64,000 bases of DNA from Marinobacter halotolerans (lineage in GTDB: Bacteria; Pseudomonadota; Gammaproteobacteria; Pseudomonadales; Oleiphilaceae). How positions within the stretch are numbered: the stretch's first letter is position 1; each line of letters starts with the position of its first letter. The stretch spans positions 1,550,001 to 1,614,000 of the forward strand of contig NZ_VMHP01000001.1 of the NCBI RefSeq assembly GCF_008795985.1, given 5' to 3'. The notes beneath the pieces were generated by a model. The model made no database searches and was not told the origin of the DNA. It worked only from the letters and a program-made list of their open reading frames with translations. A program made the position numbers and the translations under genes. Shown here one piece after another: positions 16,829 through 25,479 of this stretch.

Positions 16829-18808
16829 TCAACCCTGGCCTTGAGCCTTGCTCAGAAATCGCTCTGCAAATTTTCTGTACCATTCGAGACTGTCCGGATT
16901 GGCCAGCGAATCCCGGTTAACCACCTGCTCCAGGGGTTGACCAAGAAGTACTTTCTTAATCGGCACTTCAAGCTTCTTGCCAGACAGGGTTCTGGGCACC
17001 GCTGGTACGGCGAAAATATCGTTGGGGACATGCCTTGCGGTCAGCGCATTGCGGATACGAGATTTAATGTCCTCACGGAGGCTCTGATCGAGTACCGCTC
17101 CCTCTTTTAGCACGACAAAAAGAGGCATGTAGGATTGCTTGCCAAGAAACTCCAGGTCCACCACCAAGCTGTCCACCACCTCGGGCAGCACCTCTATCGC
17201 TTGATACAGCTCACTGGTACCCATCCTGATACCATGACGATTAATCGTGGCGTCGGAACGACCGTAGATAACAACCCCGCCACGAGTCGTGACGCTCATC
17301 CAGTCACCATGGCGCCAGACTCCCGGAAAGGTATCGAAGTAACTCGAGTAGTAACGCTCGTTGCCTTTGTCATTCCAGAAGTACAATGGCATACAGGGCA
17401 TGGGCTCAGTGCAGACCAGTTCCCCGACTTCATCAATAACCGGCTTCCCGGCATCATCAAAGGCATAGACGGCAGCACCCAGTACCCGACACTGCATCTC
17501 CCCTTTGTAAGCAGGCAAGGTCGGATTGCCCCCGATAAAGGGACCGGCAAGGTCGGTCCCACCAGACATAGGCGCGATCCACACATCCTTGCCCAGTTGC
17601 TCCTGTATCCATTCGTAACAATCCGGTGCCAACGGAGAACCGGTAGACCCGATGGTGCGCAGACTGGATAGGTCAGCTTCCTTTTTTGGCTGGACGCCGC
17701 CTTTCATACAGGACTCGTAAAAAGCGGCACCGGCACCAAAAAGCGTGACACCGGCGTCGCCTGCGAATCGCCAGAGCCGGCCGAGATCCGGATAGCCTGG
17801 GTTGCCATCATAGATGCAGACTGTACTACCAACGAGCAGCCCGCCAACCTGGCAATTCCACATAATCCAACCGGTAGTGGAGTACCAGTGATATCGGTCT
17901 TGGGGACCAAGATCGTTATGGAACCCCAGACTCACAGACATTGAAAGGATGATGCCACCATGGCCATGGACGATCGGCTTGGGCTTGCCGGTTGTTCCGG
18001 ATGAATAAACAACCCAGAGTGGGTGATCGAATGGCAGCCACTCTGGCTGGAATTCAACCGAGTCAGAAACCAGTTCAGCCCAATTGAGAGCTTCATCCTC
18101 CCTGACAGGTGCGCCTTCAGCTTTCAATACGTCAACAGGCACAAAATGCCGCACGGAAGGCAGTTGCTCCCGGATCTCCCTGACAACCTCTCTGCGATCG
18201 TAAACCTTTCCGTTATAGCTGTAGCCATCGCACGCGATCAGCACTTTAGGCTCGATTTGGCGGAAACGATCCAGGACACTTATGGCCCCCATATCCGGAG
18301 AACATACAGACCAGACAGCGCCAACGCTGGCACAGGCCAGGAAAGCCACAATGGTTTCAGGGCGGTTGGGCAGGAATGCCGCAACGCGGTCGCCCTTGCC
18401 AACACCGAGAGCCCTCAGGGACGAGGCCAGGGATGCAACCTGTTGCTCCAGATCCTGCCAGGAGATATCCCGCTGATTGCCCGCTTCGTCCTCAAAAATA
18501 ATGGCAGGACTATCACGCCCCGCATTTTTGAATACCTGGTTTACATAGTTCACCTGTGCGCCCGAAAACCACTTGGCGCCCGGCATCTTGCGGCCATCCA
18601 GAACACTTGAGTAAGGCACCGGGGACTCTACTTCAAAGTAGTCCCAGACACTCTCCCAAAACTCTTCAATATTGCTTACGGACCACTGCCAGAGTGAATC
18701 GTAGTCACTGAAGGTGGTGTTTTCAGAGCGCTCCGACAGCCATTGGGCGTAATGGTTGATACGAGCATTGGCTCGGCGTTCAGACGTTGGTCCCCAGAAC
18801 GGTTTCAC
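16829..18808 (-). CDS. acetoacetyl-CoA synthetase-like 3-oxoacid CoA ligase
   Basis: The 659-residue ANL-superfamily ligase is of acetoacetyl-CoA synthetase type: a long N-terminal region with MPGAKWFSGAQVNYV, the ATP loop VVYSSGTTGKPKP at about 266-278, SGGTDLAGPF, YGRSDATINRHGIRMGTSE and the adenylation lysine in LSGKKLEVPIKK. The family activates acetoacetate with ATP. Since this gene lies between isobutyryl-pathway genes and a CitE-like lyase is present, it may instead activate isobutyrylacetate (4-methyl-3-oxopentanoate). Plain ketone-body use is the simpler reading. It ends 58 bp before mmsA and starts 21 bp after the dehydrogenase gene. Confidence 0.85.
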   Translation of the reverse strand: MKPFWGPTSERRANARINHYAQWLSERSENTTFSDYDSLWQWSVSNIEEFWESVWDYFEVESPVPYSSVLDGRKMPGAKWFSGAQVNYVNQVFKNAGRDSPAIIFEDEAGNQRDISWQDLEQQVASLASSLRALGVGKGDRVAAFLPNRPETIVAFLACASVGAVWSVCSPDMGAISVLDRFRQIEPKVLIACDGYSYNGKVYDRREVVREIREQLPSVRHFVPVDVLKAEGAPVREDEALNWAELVSDSVEFQPEWLPFDHPLWVVYSSGTTGKPKPIVHGHGGIILSMSVSLGFHNDLGPQDRYHWYSTTGWIMWNCQVGGLLVGSTVCIYDGNPGYPDLGRLWRFAGDAGVTLFGAGAAFYESCMKGGVQPKKEADLSSLRTIGSTGSPLAPDCYEWIQEQLGKDVWIAPMSGGTDLAGPFIGGNPTLPAYKGEMQCRVLGAAVYAFDDAGKPVIDEVGELVCTEPMPCMPLYFWNDKGNERYYSSYFDTFPGVWRHGDWMSVTTRGGVVIYGRSDATINRHGIRMGTSELYQAIEVLPEVVDSLVVDLEFLGKQSYMPLFVVLKEGAVLDQSLREDIKSRIRNALTARHVPNDIFAVPAVPRTLSGKKLEVPIKKVLLGQPLEQVVNRDSLANPDSLEWYRKFAERFLSKAQGQG

Positions 18809-18829
18809 GTTAGTTCTCCCGGATATTGA

Positions 18830-19996
18830 TCAGTAGGATTTGGGCAAACCCAGAACTCTCTCGGCGATGAAACAGAGGATCAACTGGGGAGATACCGGAG
18901 CGATACGCGGCAACATCGATTCACGGAAATACCGCTCAACATGGTATTCCTTGGCGTATCCCATACCGCCATGTGTCATCACCGCCGTTTCGCAGGCGCG
19001 ATAGCCGGCTTCGGCGCAGAAAAACTTAGCGGCGTTGGCTTCGGCACCACAGGACAGCCCCTGGTCATATAGCCAGGCGCCTCGCTGATACAGAAGAGTG
19101 CCTGCTTCAAGATCGATCCACCGCTCAGCCAGGGGATGCTGGATGCCCTGGTTCTTACCAATCGGACGGTCAAAGACAATCCGCTCGCCCGCGTACTTCG
19201 CCGCCCGTCTCAGCGCTGCCCGACCAAGGCCTGTTGCTTCAGCGGCCAACAACAAACGCTCGGGGTTGAGGCCATGAAGTATGTATTTGAAACCTTCACC
19301 CTCTTCACCGATACGATCTTCCACCGGAATCTCGAGGCCATCAATAAATAGCTGATTGGAATCCACTGCTTTCCGGCCCATCTTTTCGATTTCGTGGACA
19401 TCAATCTTGCTGCGGTCCAGATCCGTGTAAAACAGACTCAAACCATGGGCTGCGGATTTCACCTGATCGATGGGCGTGGTACGAGCCAGCAGCAAAATCT
19501 TGTTAGCTACCTGAGCCGTTGAAATCCACACCTTCTGCCCGTTGACCACATACTTGTCACCCTTGCGCACGGCAGTAGTTTTCAGCTTCAGGGTATTGAG
19601 CCCGGTATTAGGCTCCGTTACACCGAAGCAGGCTTTCTGCTTACCTTCGATGATCGGCGGTAACCAGCGCGCTTTCTGCTCGTCGTTGGCGTGAACCACC
19701 ACCGGGTGCAAACCGAAAACATTCATATGGATGGCCGATGCACCAGACAACCCCGCGCCGGACCCACTCACTGTTTCCATCATCAGGCACGCTTCACTGA
19801 TACCCAGCCCCGCTCCGCCATACTCTTCGGGCATTGCAATGCCCAACCAGCCGGCACTTGCCATTGCGGTATAGAAGTCCTCGGGAAAACCTCCAACCTT
19901 GTCTTTATGGGTCCAGTACTCATCGTCGAAGTTTTTACAGACATCCTCGATTGCTGAGCGGATAGCTGTCTGGTCTTCAGTTAGTGCGAAGTTCAT
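18830..19996 (-). CDS. acyl-CoA dehydrogenase
   Basis: The 388-residue flavoprotein is complete: N-terminal helical domain, CFGVTEPNTGLNTLKLKT with the FAD-contacting region, VNGQKVWISTAQ in the beta domain, and the C-terminal domain with YAKEYHVERYFRESMLPRIAP. It should desaturate an acyl-CoA at C2-C3 and reduce EtfBA, encoded in the same run. It heads the leftward operon (this gene, ligase, mmsA, etfB, etfA, chemoreceptor) behind a predicted promoter with operator 3. The substrate is unknown; candidates are the ring-opened branched dicarboxyl-CoA or the alicyclic ester itself. The usual EGTNE signature near the C-terminus is not present in that form. Confidence 0.88.
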   Translation of the reverse strand: MNFALTEDQTAIRSAIEDVCKNFDDEYWTHKDKVGGFPEDFYTAMASAGWLGIAMPEEYGGAGLGISEACLMMETVSGSGAGLSGASAIHMNVFGLHPVVVHANDEQKARWLPPIIEGKQKACFGVTEPNTGLNTLKLKTTAVRKGDKYVVNGQKVWISTAQVANKILLLARTTPIDQVKSAAHGLSLFYTDLDRSKIDVHEIEKMGRKAVDSNQLFIDGLEIPVEDRIGEEGEGFKYILHGLNPERLLLAAEATGLGRAALRRAAKYAGERIVFDRPIGKNQGIQHPLAERWIDLEAGTLLYQRGAWLYDQGLSCGAEANAAKFFCAEAGYRACETAVMTHGGMGYAKEYHVERYFRESMLPRIAPVSPQLILCFIAERVLGLPKSY

Positions 19997-20056
19997 AGCA
20001 TTCTCTCTTCAACAACAGCCCACCAACATAAGGGCCCGTTTATGTTCTATCAATAT

Positions 20057-20093
20057 TGTATGGTACCATACCGCATGCCTGAATATTTGACAA
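20057..20093 (-). promoter_or_regulatory. leftward promoter with palindromic operator 3
   Basis: Read leftwards, TTGTCA (complement of 20088-20093) and TATGGT (complement of 20065-20070) are 17 bp apart, a good sigma-70 promoter for the dehydrogenase at 19996. The 16-bp palindrome TGTATGGTACCATACC (20057-20072) covers the -10 and has a perfect 14-bp core, GTATGGTACCATAC. This site and operator 4, 150 bp away, flank the centre of a divergent control region. Confidence 0.65.
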
Positions 20094-20197
20094 GAGTGGA
20101 CGGGAAGCGTGAGATCCTTCTCAGGAAGAAATCCAATAAAATTTTAAATCAATCGGTTAACCAATTGTTAATTTGCATATTACCTGTCACGCCACAC

Positions 20198-20238
20198 TAG
20201 ACTGCTTTCTCCTATCGACTGTATTATGCTAGCATACT
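20198..20238 (+). promoter_or_regulatory. rightward promoter with palindromic operator 4
   Basis: TAGACT (20198-20203) and TATTAT (20222-20227) are 18 bp apart and may form the promoter of the isobutyryl operon. The palindrome ATTATGCTAGCATACT (20223-20238), with a perfect 12-bp core TATGCTAGCATA, covers the -10 and lies 31-46 bp before the chosen start codon at 20269. It is the fourth member of the operator family. Confidence 0.6.
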
Positions 20239-20268
20239 GTAATTAGAAATATATTTAGGATGAAATCA

Positions 20269-21435
20269 ATGCATTTTAATCTGACGGAAGATCAGCACGC
20301 TTTCCGCGATGCGGCCCGAGCGTTTTCCGAAAAAAGCATGGCACCGCACGCAGCGGAGTGGGATGAAAAGCATATATTTCCAGTGGATGTCATCCGCGAA
20401 GCCGGGGCCCTCGGCTTTTGCAGCCTCTATGTTCCAGAAGAATATGGCGGTTTGGGGCTGAGCCGGTTGGACACCTCGATAGTTGTTGAGGAATTGGCTG
20501 CCGCATGCCCATCAACCGCTGCATTCATCACCATCCACAATATGGCCACGTGGATGATTGCCAGCTTTGGCAGTGACCAGGTTCGAAATGCGTTTCTGCC
20601 GAATCTGGTAACAGGGGAAGCTCTGGCCTCCTATTGCCTGACGGAGCCGGGCGCCGGATCAGACGCAGCCAGCCTGCGAACCCGCGCTGAACGCGACGGT
20701 GATGACTACCTGATTACCGGTTCCAAGATGTTTATTTCGGGGGCTGGGTCCACGCAGGCATTGGTGGTAATGGCACGCACCGGCGGACCAGATAGCGGAG
20801 CTAAGGGCATTAGTACTTTTGTCGTTCCCGGCGATGCCGAAGGTATTCAGTACGGCAAGGCTGAAGACAAGATGGGGTGGCATAGCCAACCTACCCGTCT
20901 GGTCAGTTTTGATCAGGTTCGCATTCCTGCCAGCAATCGTTTGGGTGAGGAAGGTGAAGGATTTGCCATTGCCATGAAAGGGCTTGATGGCGGACGCCTC
21001 AACATTGCCACCTGCTCGCTGGGGGGCGCACAAGCTGCTCTGTTACGGGCAAGGAACTACATGCATGAACGCCAGCAGTTCGGCAAACCGCTGGCCGCTT
21101 TCCAGGCTTTACAGTTCAAGCTCGCGGACATGGCAACCCACTTGGTTGCTGCCCGCCAGATGGTCAGGCTCGGTGCCTGGAAACTGGACCAGCAGGACCC
21201 CGAAGCGACACTTCACTGCGCAATGGCCAAGCGTTTTGCCACTGATGCCTGCTTCGACGTCTGTAATGACGCATTGCAGTTGCACGGTGGATACGGCTAC
21301 ATCCGCGAATACCCACTAGAACGCTATGTAAGGGATCTTCGTGTTCACCAGATCCTCGAAGGAACCAATGAAATCATGCGGCTGATTGCAGCAAGACGGC
21401 TGCTTGAGCCCGGCGTGGTTGAAGCCATCCAGTAA
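20269..21435 (+). CDS. isobutyryl-CoA dehydrogenase-like acyl-CoA dehydrogenase
   Basis: The 388-residue enzyme has YCLTEPGAGSDAASL, ITGSKMFISGAG, QLHGGYGYIREYPLERYVRD and the catalytic base in LEGTNEIMRLI, where isobutyryl- and short-chain acyl-CoA dehydrogenases place it. The downstream genes are the remaining isobutyryl-CoA degradation steps in order, which argues for isobutyryl-CoA to methacrylyl-CoA. ATG 20269 has AGGA eight bases upstream; the earlier ATG 20260 overlaps that site. It is the first gene of a six-gene rightward operon. Confidence 0.87.
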   Translation: MHFNLTEDQHAFRDAARAFSEKSMAPHAAEWDEKHIFPVDVIREAGALGFCSLYVPEEYGGLGLSRLDTSIVVEELAAACPSTAAFITIHNMATWMIASFGSDQVRNAFLPNLVTGEALASYCLTEPGAGSDAASLRTRAERDGDDYLITGSKMFISGAGSTQALVVMARTGGPDSGAKGISTFVVPGDAEGIQYGKAEDKMGWHSQPTRLVSFDQVRIPASNRLGEEGEGFAIAMKGLDGGRLNIATCSLGGAQAALLRARNYMHERQQFGKPLAAFQALQFKLADMATHLVAARQMVRLGAWKLDQQDPEATLHCAMAKRFATDACFDVCNDALQLHGGYGYIREYPLERYVRDLRVHQILEGTNEIMRLIAARRLLEPGVVEAIQ

Positions 21436-21446
21436 GGACAATGTTT

Positions 21447-22226
21447 ATGAACGCACAAGTCAGGCTCGAAAAAGAGGGGCATATCGCGGTGTTGACCATC
21501 GCCAACCCGCCAGCTAATACCTGGACGGAATTTTCGCTGAGCCAGCTAGCAGAATCCGTAAAGCGCCTGAACCAGGATCCGGACATCTACGCGCTGGTCA
21601 TTACCGGCGAGGGCGAGAAATTCTTCTCTGCCGGGGCCGACCTGAAGACCTTTGCTGAAGGCGATATAAGTACGGCAACTACAATGGCCCAGGCCTTTGG
21701 CAATGCTTTCAGCGCACTCACGGGATTCAGAGGTGTATCCATAGCCGCTATCAACGGTTACGCCATGGGTGGCGGGCTTGAGTGCGCACTGGCATGCGAT
21801 ATTCGTATTGCAGAACAACATGCACAAATGGCATTGCCCGAAGCCGGTGTAGGGCTGCTCCCCTGTGCCGGGGGAACACAGAATCTGCCCTGGCTGGTCG
21901 GTGAAGGATGGGCCAAACGAATGATTCTGTGCGGCGAACGAATAAACGCTGAAACCGCTGAGCGAATCGGATTGGTCGAACAGGTTGTCGACAAAGGCGA
22001 AGCCTTTAACAAGGCAATGGAGATGGCCCAGTTGGCTTGCAATCAAAGCCCTTCTTCGACTACCCGATGTAAACAACTGATCATGAGTGCGCGCACGGGT
22101 CGTGGCCATCAGGACGGCTGGCGTATGGAGCGAGAACTTTTTGTCGAATTGTTCAGTACCGATGACCAGCAAGAAGGTGTTAACGCTTTCCTGGAGAAAC
22201 GCAAACCCGAGTGGAAAAACCGTTAA
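21447..22226 (+). CDS. enoyl-CoA hydratase (probable methacrylyl-CoA hydratase)
   Basis: This crotonase-family protein of 259 residues has KFFSAGADLKTFAEGD as oxyanion loop, and GGGLECALACD and LPEAGVGLLPCAGGTQNLP with both catalytic glutamates. Its place between the isobutyryl-CoA dehydrogenase and 3-hydroxyisobutyryl-CoA hydrolase genes points to hydration of methacrylyl-CoA to 3-hydroxyisobutyryl-CoA. ATG 21447 is preferred because AAGGA at 21434-21438 is correctly spaced for it and too close to ATG 21441. The gene is 11 bp from its upstream neighbour. Confidence 0.85.
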   Translation: MNAQVRLEKEGHIAVLTIANPPANTWTEFSLSQLAESVKRLNQDPDIYALVITGEGEKFFSAGADLKTFAEGDISTATTMAQAFGNAFSALTGFRGVSIAAINGYAMGGGLECALACDIRIAEQHAQMALPEAGVGLLPCAGGTQNLPWLVGEGWAKRMILCGERINAETAERIGLVEQVVDKGEAFNKAMEMAQLACNQSPSSTTRCKQLIMSARTGRGHQDGWRMERELFVELFSTDDQQEGVNAFLEKRKPEWKNR

Positions 22227-22240
22227 GTGCTGGAGCCTCT

Positions 22241-23311
22241 ATGTCAGATCAATCAGTCGTTTTCGAAGAACACAATACATCCGGTGGAAAGAAAATTGGC
22301 GTAGCCCGATTAAACCAACCCAGGTCGCTCAATGCGCTGTCTCTGGAAATGATCAGGCTGCTGAAGCCACAGCTGGAGCGCTGGCAGGATGACAACGATA
22401 TAGCTGCGGTCTGGCTGGAAGGGGAAGGCGACAAAGCGTTTTGTGCCGGTGGAGATGTGGTATTCCTTTACGAATCCATGATCTATGAAGACCGCATCAA
22501 TGACGGGGTCAGCTTTTTCACCGAAGAATACGAACTGGACCACCTGATTCATCGTTACCGGAAGCCAGTCGTTGTCTGGGGTCATGGTTTCGTTATGGGA
22601 GGAGGCCTGGGGCTGATGTCCGGGGCCTCCCACAGAGTCGCCACCGAAGGTTCCCGGCTCGCGATGCCGGAAATTTCCATTGGCTTGTATCCGGATGTCG
22701 GTGGCAGCTGGTTTCTGGGGCGCATGCCGGGGCGGACCGGGCTGTTTGTCGGGCTGACTGGAATGCATCTGAATGCAAACGATGCCCGTTTTGTTGGCCT
22801 GGCCGACCGCTGCGTACAGCATAGCCTTCGAGACACGATTATGGAGGCCATTACCTCGGACAGCGCTCTTGCCAATGACCCGGGTGCATGCATCGACACA
22901 CACCTTCGTGACGCAGAAGAGCGGAGCCAGTCGGTTTTATCGCCCTCGGTGATCCGTGAGGAACTGGACACAATTGAAAGCCTGACTGACGGTAGTTCTC
23001 TTGAGGCCATCTACAAACAGATCACCTCTTATGAAGGCGACTCCAAGCCGCTGAGAAAAGCGGCCTCAACCCTGGCCGCCGGCTCTCCGACATCGGCAGC
23101 CCTGGTCTGGAGGCAATATCACGAGTGCCGTCACAACAGCCTGTCGGAGGTTTTCGAGAAAGAACGGAAGCTCTCCCTTCGATGCCTGGAGAAAGGCGAG
23201 ATGGCAGAGGGTATACGCGCCCTGCTCATTGACAAGGACAAACAGCCACGATGGCGCTATGCGTCTGTAGAGGACCTTGAGTCATCCTGGATAAACAACT
23301 TCTTCGAGTAA
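22241..23311 (+). CDS. 3-hydroxyisobutyryl-CoA hydrolase
   Basis: The 356-residue crotonase-like hydrolase shows the family's diagnostic stretches: GDKAFCAGGDVVFLYE (63-78), GGGLGLMSGASHRVATE, AMPEISIGLYPDVGGSWFL with Glu144 and Asp152, and the C-terminal ERKLSLRCLEKGEMAEGIRA region. It frees 3-hydroxyisobutyrate from CoA, protecting the cell from reactive methacrylyl-CoA by pulling the pathway forward. ATG 22241 is 14 bp after the hydratase stop codon; an in-frame start at 22211 would overlap that gene. The product passes to MmsB, encoded next. Confidence 0.9.
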   Translation: MSDQSVVFEEHNTSGGKKIGVARLNQPRSLNALSLEMIRLLKPQLERWQDDNDIAAVWLEGEGDKAFCAGGDVVFLYESMIYEDRINDGVSFFTEEYELDHLIHRYRKPVVVWGHGFVMGGGLGLMSGASHRVATEGSRLAMPEISIGLYPDVGGSWFLGRMPGRTGLFVGLTGMHLNANDARFVGLADRCVQHSLRDTIMEAITSDSALANDPGACIDTHLRDAEERSQSVLSPSVIREELDTIESLTDGSSLEAIYKQITSYEGDSKPLRKAASTLAAGSPTSAALVWRQYHECRHNSLSEVFEKERKLSLRCLEKGEMAEGIRALLIDKDKQPRWRYASVEDLESSWINNFFE

Positions 23312-23323
23312 AAGGAACCTGTT

Positions 23324-24220
23324 ATGACCACTATCGCATTCATCGGCCTGGGCAATATGGGCGGACCAATGGCCTGCAATCTGGTCAAGGCTGGCTACCA
23401 GGTCAACGCCTTTGATCTTTCTGATTCGGCCCTGAAAACGGTTACGGACGCTGGTGCAAAGAAAAGCGATTCGGCCACCGCAGCAATCGACGGTGCCGAC
23501 ATTGTCATTTCCATGTTGCCAGCAGGGCAGCATGTGGAATCTCTTTACCTTGGTGAAGGAGGCTTGTTCCAGAAAATCGCCCCCGGAACGCTGGTTATCG
23601 ATTCTTCCACGATCGCCCCGGAAACCTCGCGCAAGGTTGCCGAAGCGGCTCGGGGTTCCGATATCCGGTTCCTGGACGCACCGGTCTCCGGTGGTGTTGC
23701 CGGCGCGACAGCCGGTGCGCTGACGTTTATTTGTGGCGGAGCAGAGAGAGACTACAACGAGGCACGGCCCATTCTGGAAGCGATGGGCAAAAACATCTTT
23801 CATGCCGGTGACAACGGGGCCGGACAGGTCGCAAAAATCTGTAACAACATGCTGCTCTCCATACTCATGTGCGGTACCAGCGAGGCCCTGGCTCTGGGCG
23901 AGAAAAACGGACTCGACCCCAAAGTGCTTTCTGAAGTCATGAAACAGAGCTCAGGCGGAAACTGGGTGCTTAACGGCTACAACCCTTGGCCGGGCGTTAT
24001 GGAGAATGCACCCGCAAGCAAAGGGTATCAGGGCGGTTTCCTGGTCGACTTGATGAGCAAAGACCTTGGGCTGGCACTCGACAATGCAGTCACCAACCAG
24101 GCAGCCATTCCGCTGGGATCGCTTGCCCGAAACTTGTTTCAGTTTCATGGTCAACAGGGTAACGGACGGCTGGACTTTTCCAGTATTCAGAACTTTTACC
24201 GGGATAGTCAGGAGGGCTAA
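23324..24220 (+). CDS. mmsB: 3-hydroxyisobutyrate dehydrogenase
   Basis: The 298-residue protein has the beta-hydroxyacid dehydrogenase layout: GLGNMGGP (8-15) for NAD(P), DAPVSGGVAGATAGALTF near 118-135 for substrate, and catalytic Lys171 in GAGQVAKICNN. It oxidises 3-hydroxyisobutyrate to methylmalonate semialdehyde, the substrate of MmsA on the opposite strand. It follows the hydrolase by 12 bp with an AAAGGAAC ribosome site. Confidence 0.93.
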   Translation: MTTIAFIGLGNMGGPMACNLVKAGYQVNAFDLSDSALKTVTDAGAKKSDSATAAIDGADIVISMLPAGQHVESLYLGEGGLFQKIAPGTLVIDSSTIAPETSRKVAEAARGSDIRFLDAPVSGGVAGATAGALTFICGGAERDYNEARPILEAMGKNIFHAGDNGAGQVAKICNNMLLSILMCGTSEALALGEKNGLDPKVLSEVMKQSSGGNWVLNGYNPWPGVMENAPASKGYQGGFLVDLMSKDLGLALDNAVTNQAAIPLGSLARNLFQFHGQQGNGRLDFSSIQNFYRDSQEG

Positions 24221-24259
24221 CAGTCTCCTTCACCCGGATTGATCAGCGAGGACACGGGT

Positions 24260-25447
24260 ATGTCACACAATCAGGTCTATGTAGTCAGTGCAGCACGTAC
24301 CGCCGTTGGCAGTTTCGGTGGCTCACTCCGGGATCAGTCTCTAAGCTACCTGGCCACTCATGCGGTGAGTTCCGCCTTGGAGCGCTCCGGAATTGCACCT
24401 CACGAAGTTGGCCACGTGGTGATGGGAAACGTCATTCCAACCGAACCCCGCGATGCATACCTAAGCAGAGTCGCCGGAATGGACTCGGGAATTCCGGAAG
24501 AAACTCCTGCATTCAATGTTAACAGGCTCTGCGGTTCCGGGCTTCAGGCAGTAATTTCGGCAGCCCAATCCATCATGCTCGGCGATACCGAGATTGCAGT
24601 AGGGGGAGGTGCCGAAAATATGAGCCGTGGGCCTTACCTCCTCCCAGCCATGCGCTGGGGAGCTCGGCTAGGGGATAACGGTGTCACAGATTACATGAAC
24701 GGCATTCTCCACGATCCCTGGAAAAGGAACCATATGGGGATTACCGCTGAAAATGTGGCAAAACGTTACAAAATTACTCGGACTCAACAGGACGAACTTG
24801 CTGCGGAAAGCCAAAAGCGAGCAGCGCACGCAATCAGCGCTGGATATTTCACAACCCAGATCTCGCCTTTGACAATAGCTGTCAAAAACGGTGAAACCGT
24901 TTTCGACACAGATGAACACGTTAGACCGGATACAACCGTCTTCTCGCTAAACAAAATGAAGCCTGTGTTTACTCGAGAGCAAGGAACCGTTACGGCTGGC
25001 AACTCCTCTGGCTTGAACGATGGAGCGGCAGCTCTGGTTCTCGCTGGTGAACGAGCCGTATCCCGGCTAGCCGTGACACCAATCGCTCGCCTTGTTGGTT
25101 ACGCTCATGCCGGTGTAAGTCCAGATTACATGGGAATCGGACCGGTACCAGCAACCCGAAAAGTCCTCGAACTCACAGGGCTTTCACTGAATGACATAGA
25201 TGTAGTCGAGGCGAATGAAGCCTTCGCAGCCCAAGCGTGTGCCGTGATACAAGAGCTTGGCTTGGACCCTGCCAAAGTCAACCCTAACGGGTCAGGAATT
25301 TCTCTCGGCCATCCCGTTGGGGCAACTGGCGCCATCATATCTACCAAAGCTATTTATGAGCTTCACAGAACGAAAGGTCGATATGCACTCGTGACCATGT
25401 GCATTGGTGGTGGACAGGGGATCGCTGCCATCTTTGAGCGTGTGTAA
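24260..25447 (+). CDS. acetyl-CoA acyltransferase (thiolase II family)
   Basis: This complete 395-residue biosynthetic/degradative-type thiolase has nucleophile Cys91 (NRLCGSGLQAV), His351 (SLGHPVGATGA) and Cys381 (MCIGGGQG). It cleaves a 3-oxoacyl-CoA with CoA, releasing acetyl-CoA. Next to isobutyryl-CoA genes it could thiolyse isobutyrylacetyl-CoA to isobutyryl-CoA and acetyl-CoA, directly feeding this operon; acetoacetyl-CoA is the conventional substrate. ATG 24260 is chosen over TTG 24239. Codon choice is visibly more A/T-rich than in mmsB or the next gene, hinting at a different history within the operon. Confidence 0.88.
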   Translation: MSHNQVYVVSAARTAVGSFGGSLRDQSLSYLATHAVSSALERSGIAPHEVGHVVMGNVIPTEPRDAYLSRVAGMDSGIPEETPAFNVNRLCGSGLQAVISAAQSIMLGDTEIAVGGGAENMSRGPYLLPAMRWGARLGDNGVTDYMNGILHDPWKRNHMGITAENVAKRYKITRTQQDELAAESQKRAAHAISAGYFTTQISPLTIAVKNGETVFDTDEHVRPDTTVFSLNKMKPVFTREQGTVTAGNSSGLNDGAAALVLAGERAVSRLAVTPIARLVGYAHAGVSPDYMGIGPVPATRKVLELTGLSLNDIDVVEANEAFAAQACAVIQELGLDPAKVNPNGSGISLGHPVGATGAIISTKAIYELHRTKGRYALVTMCIGGGQGIAAIFERV

Positions 25448-25479
25448 ACCATTACTGGAACCAAACCGAGGAGACCAAC

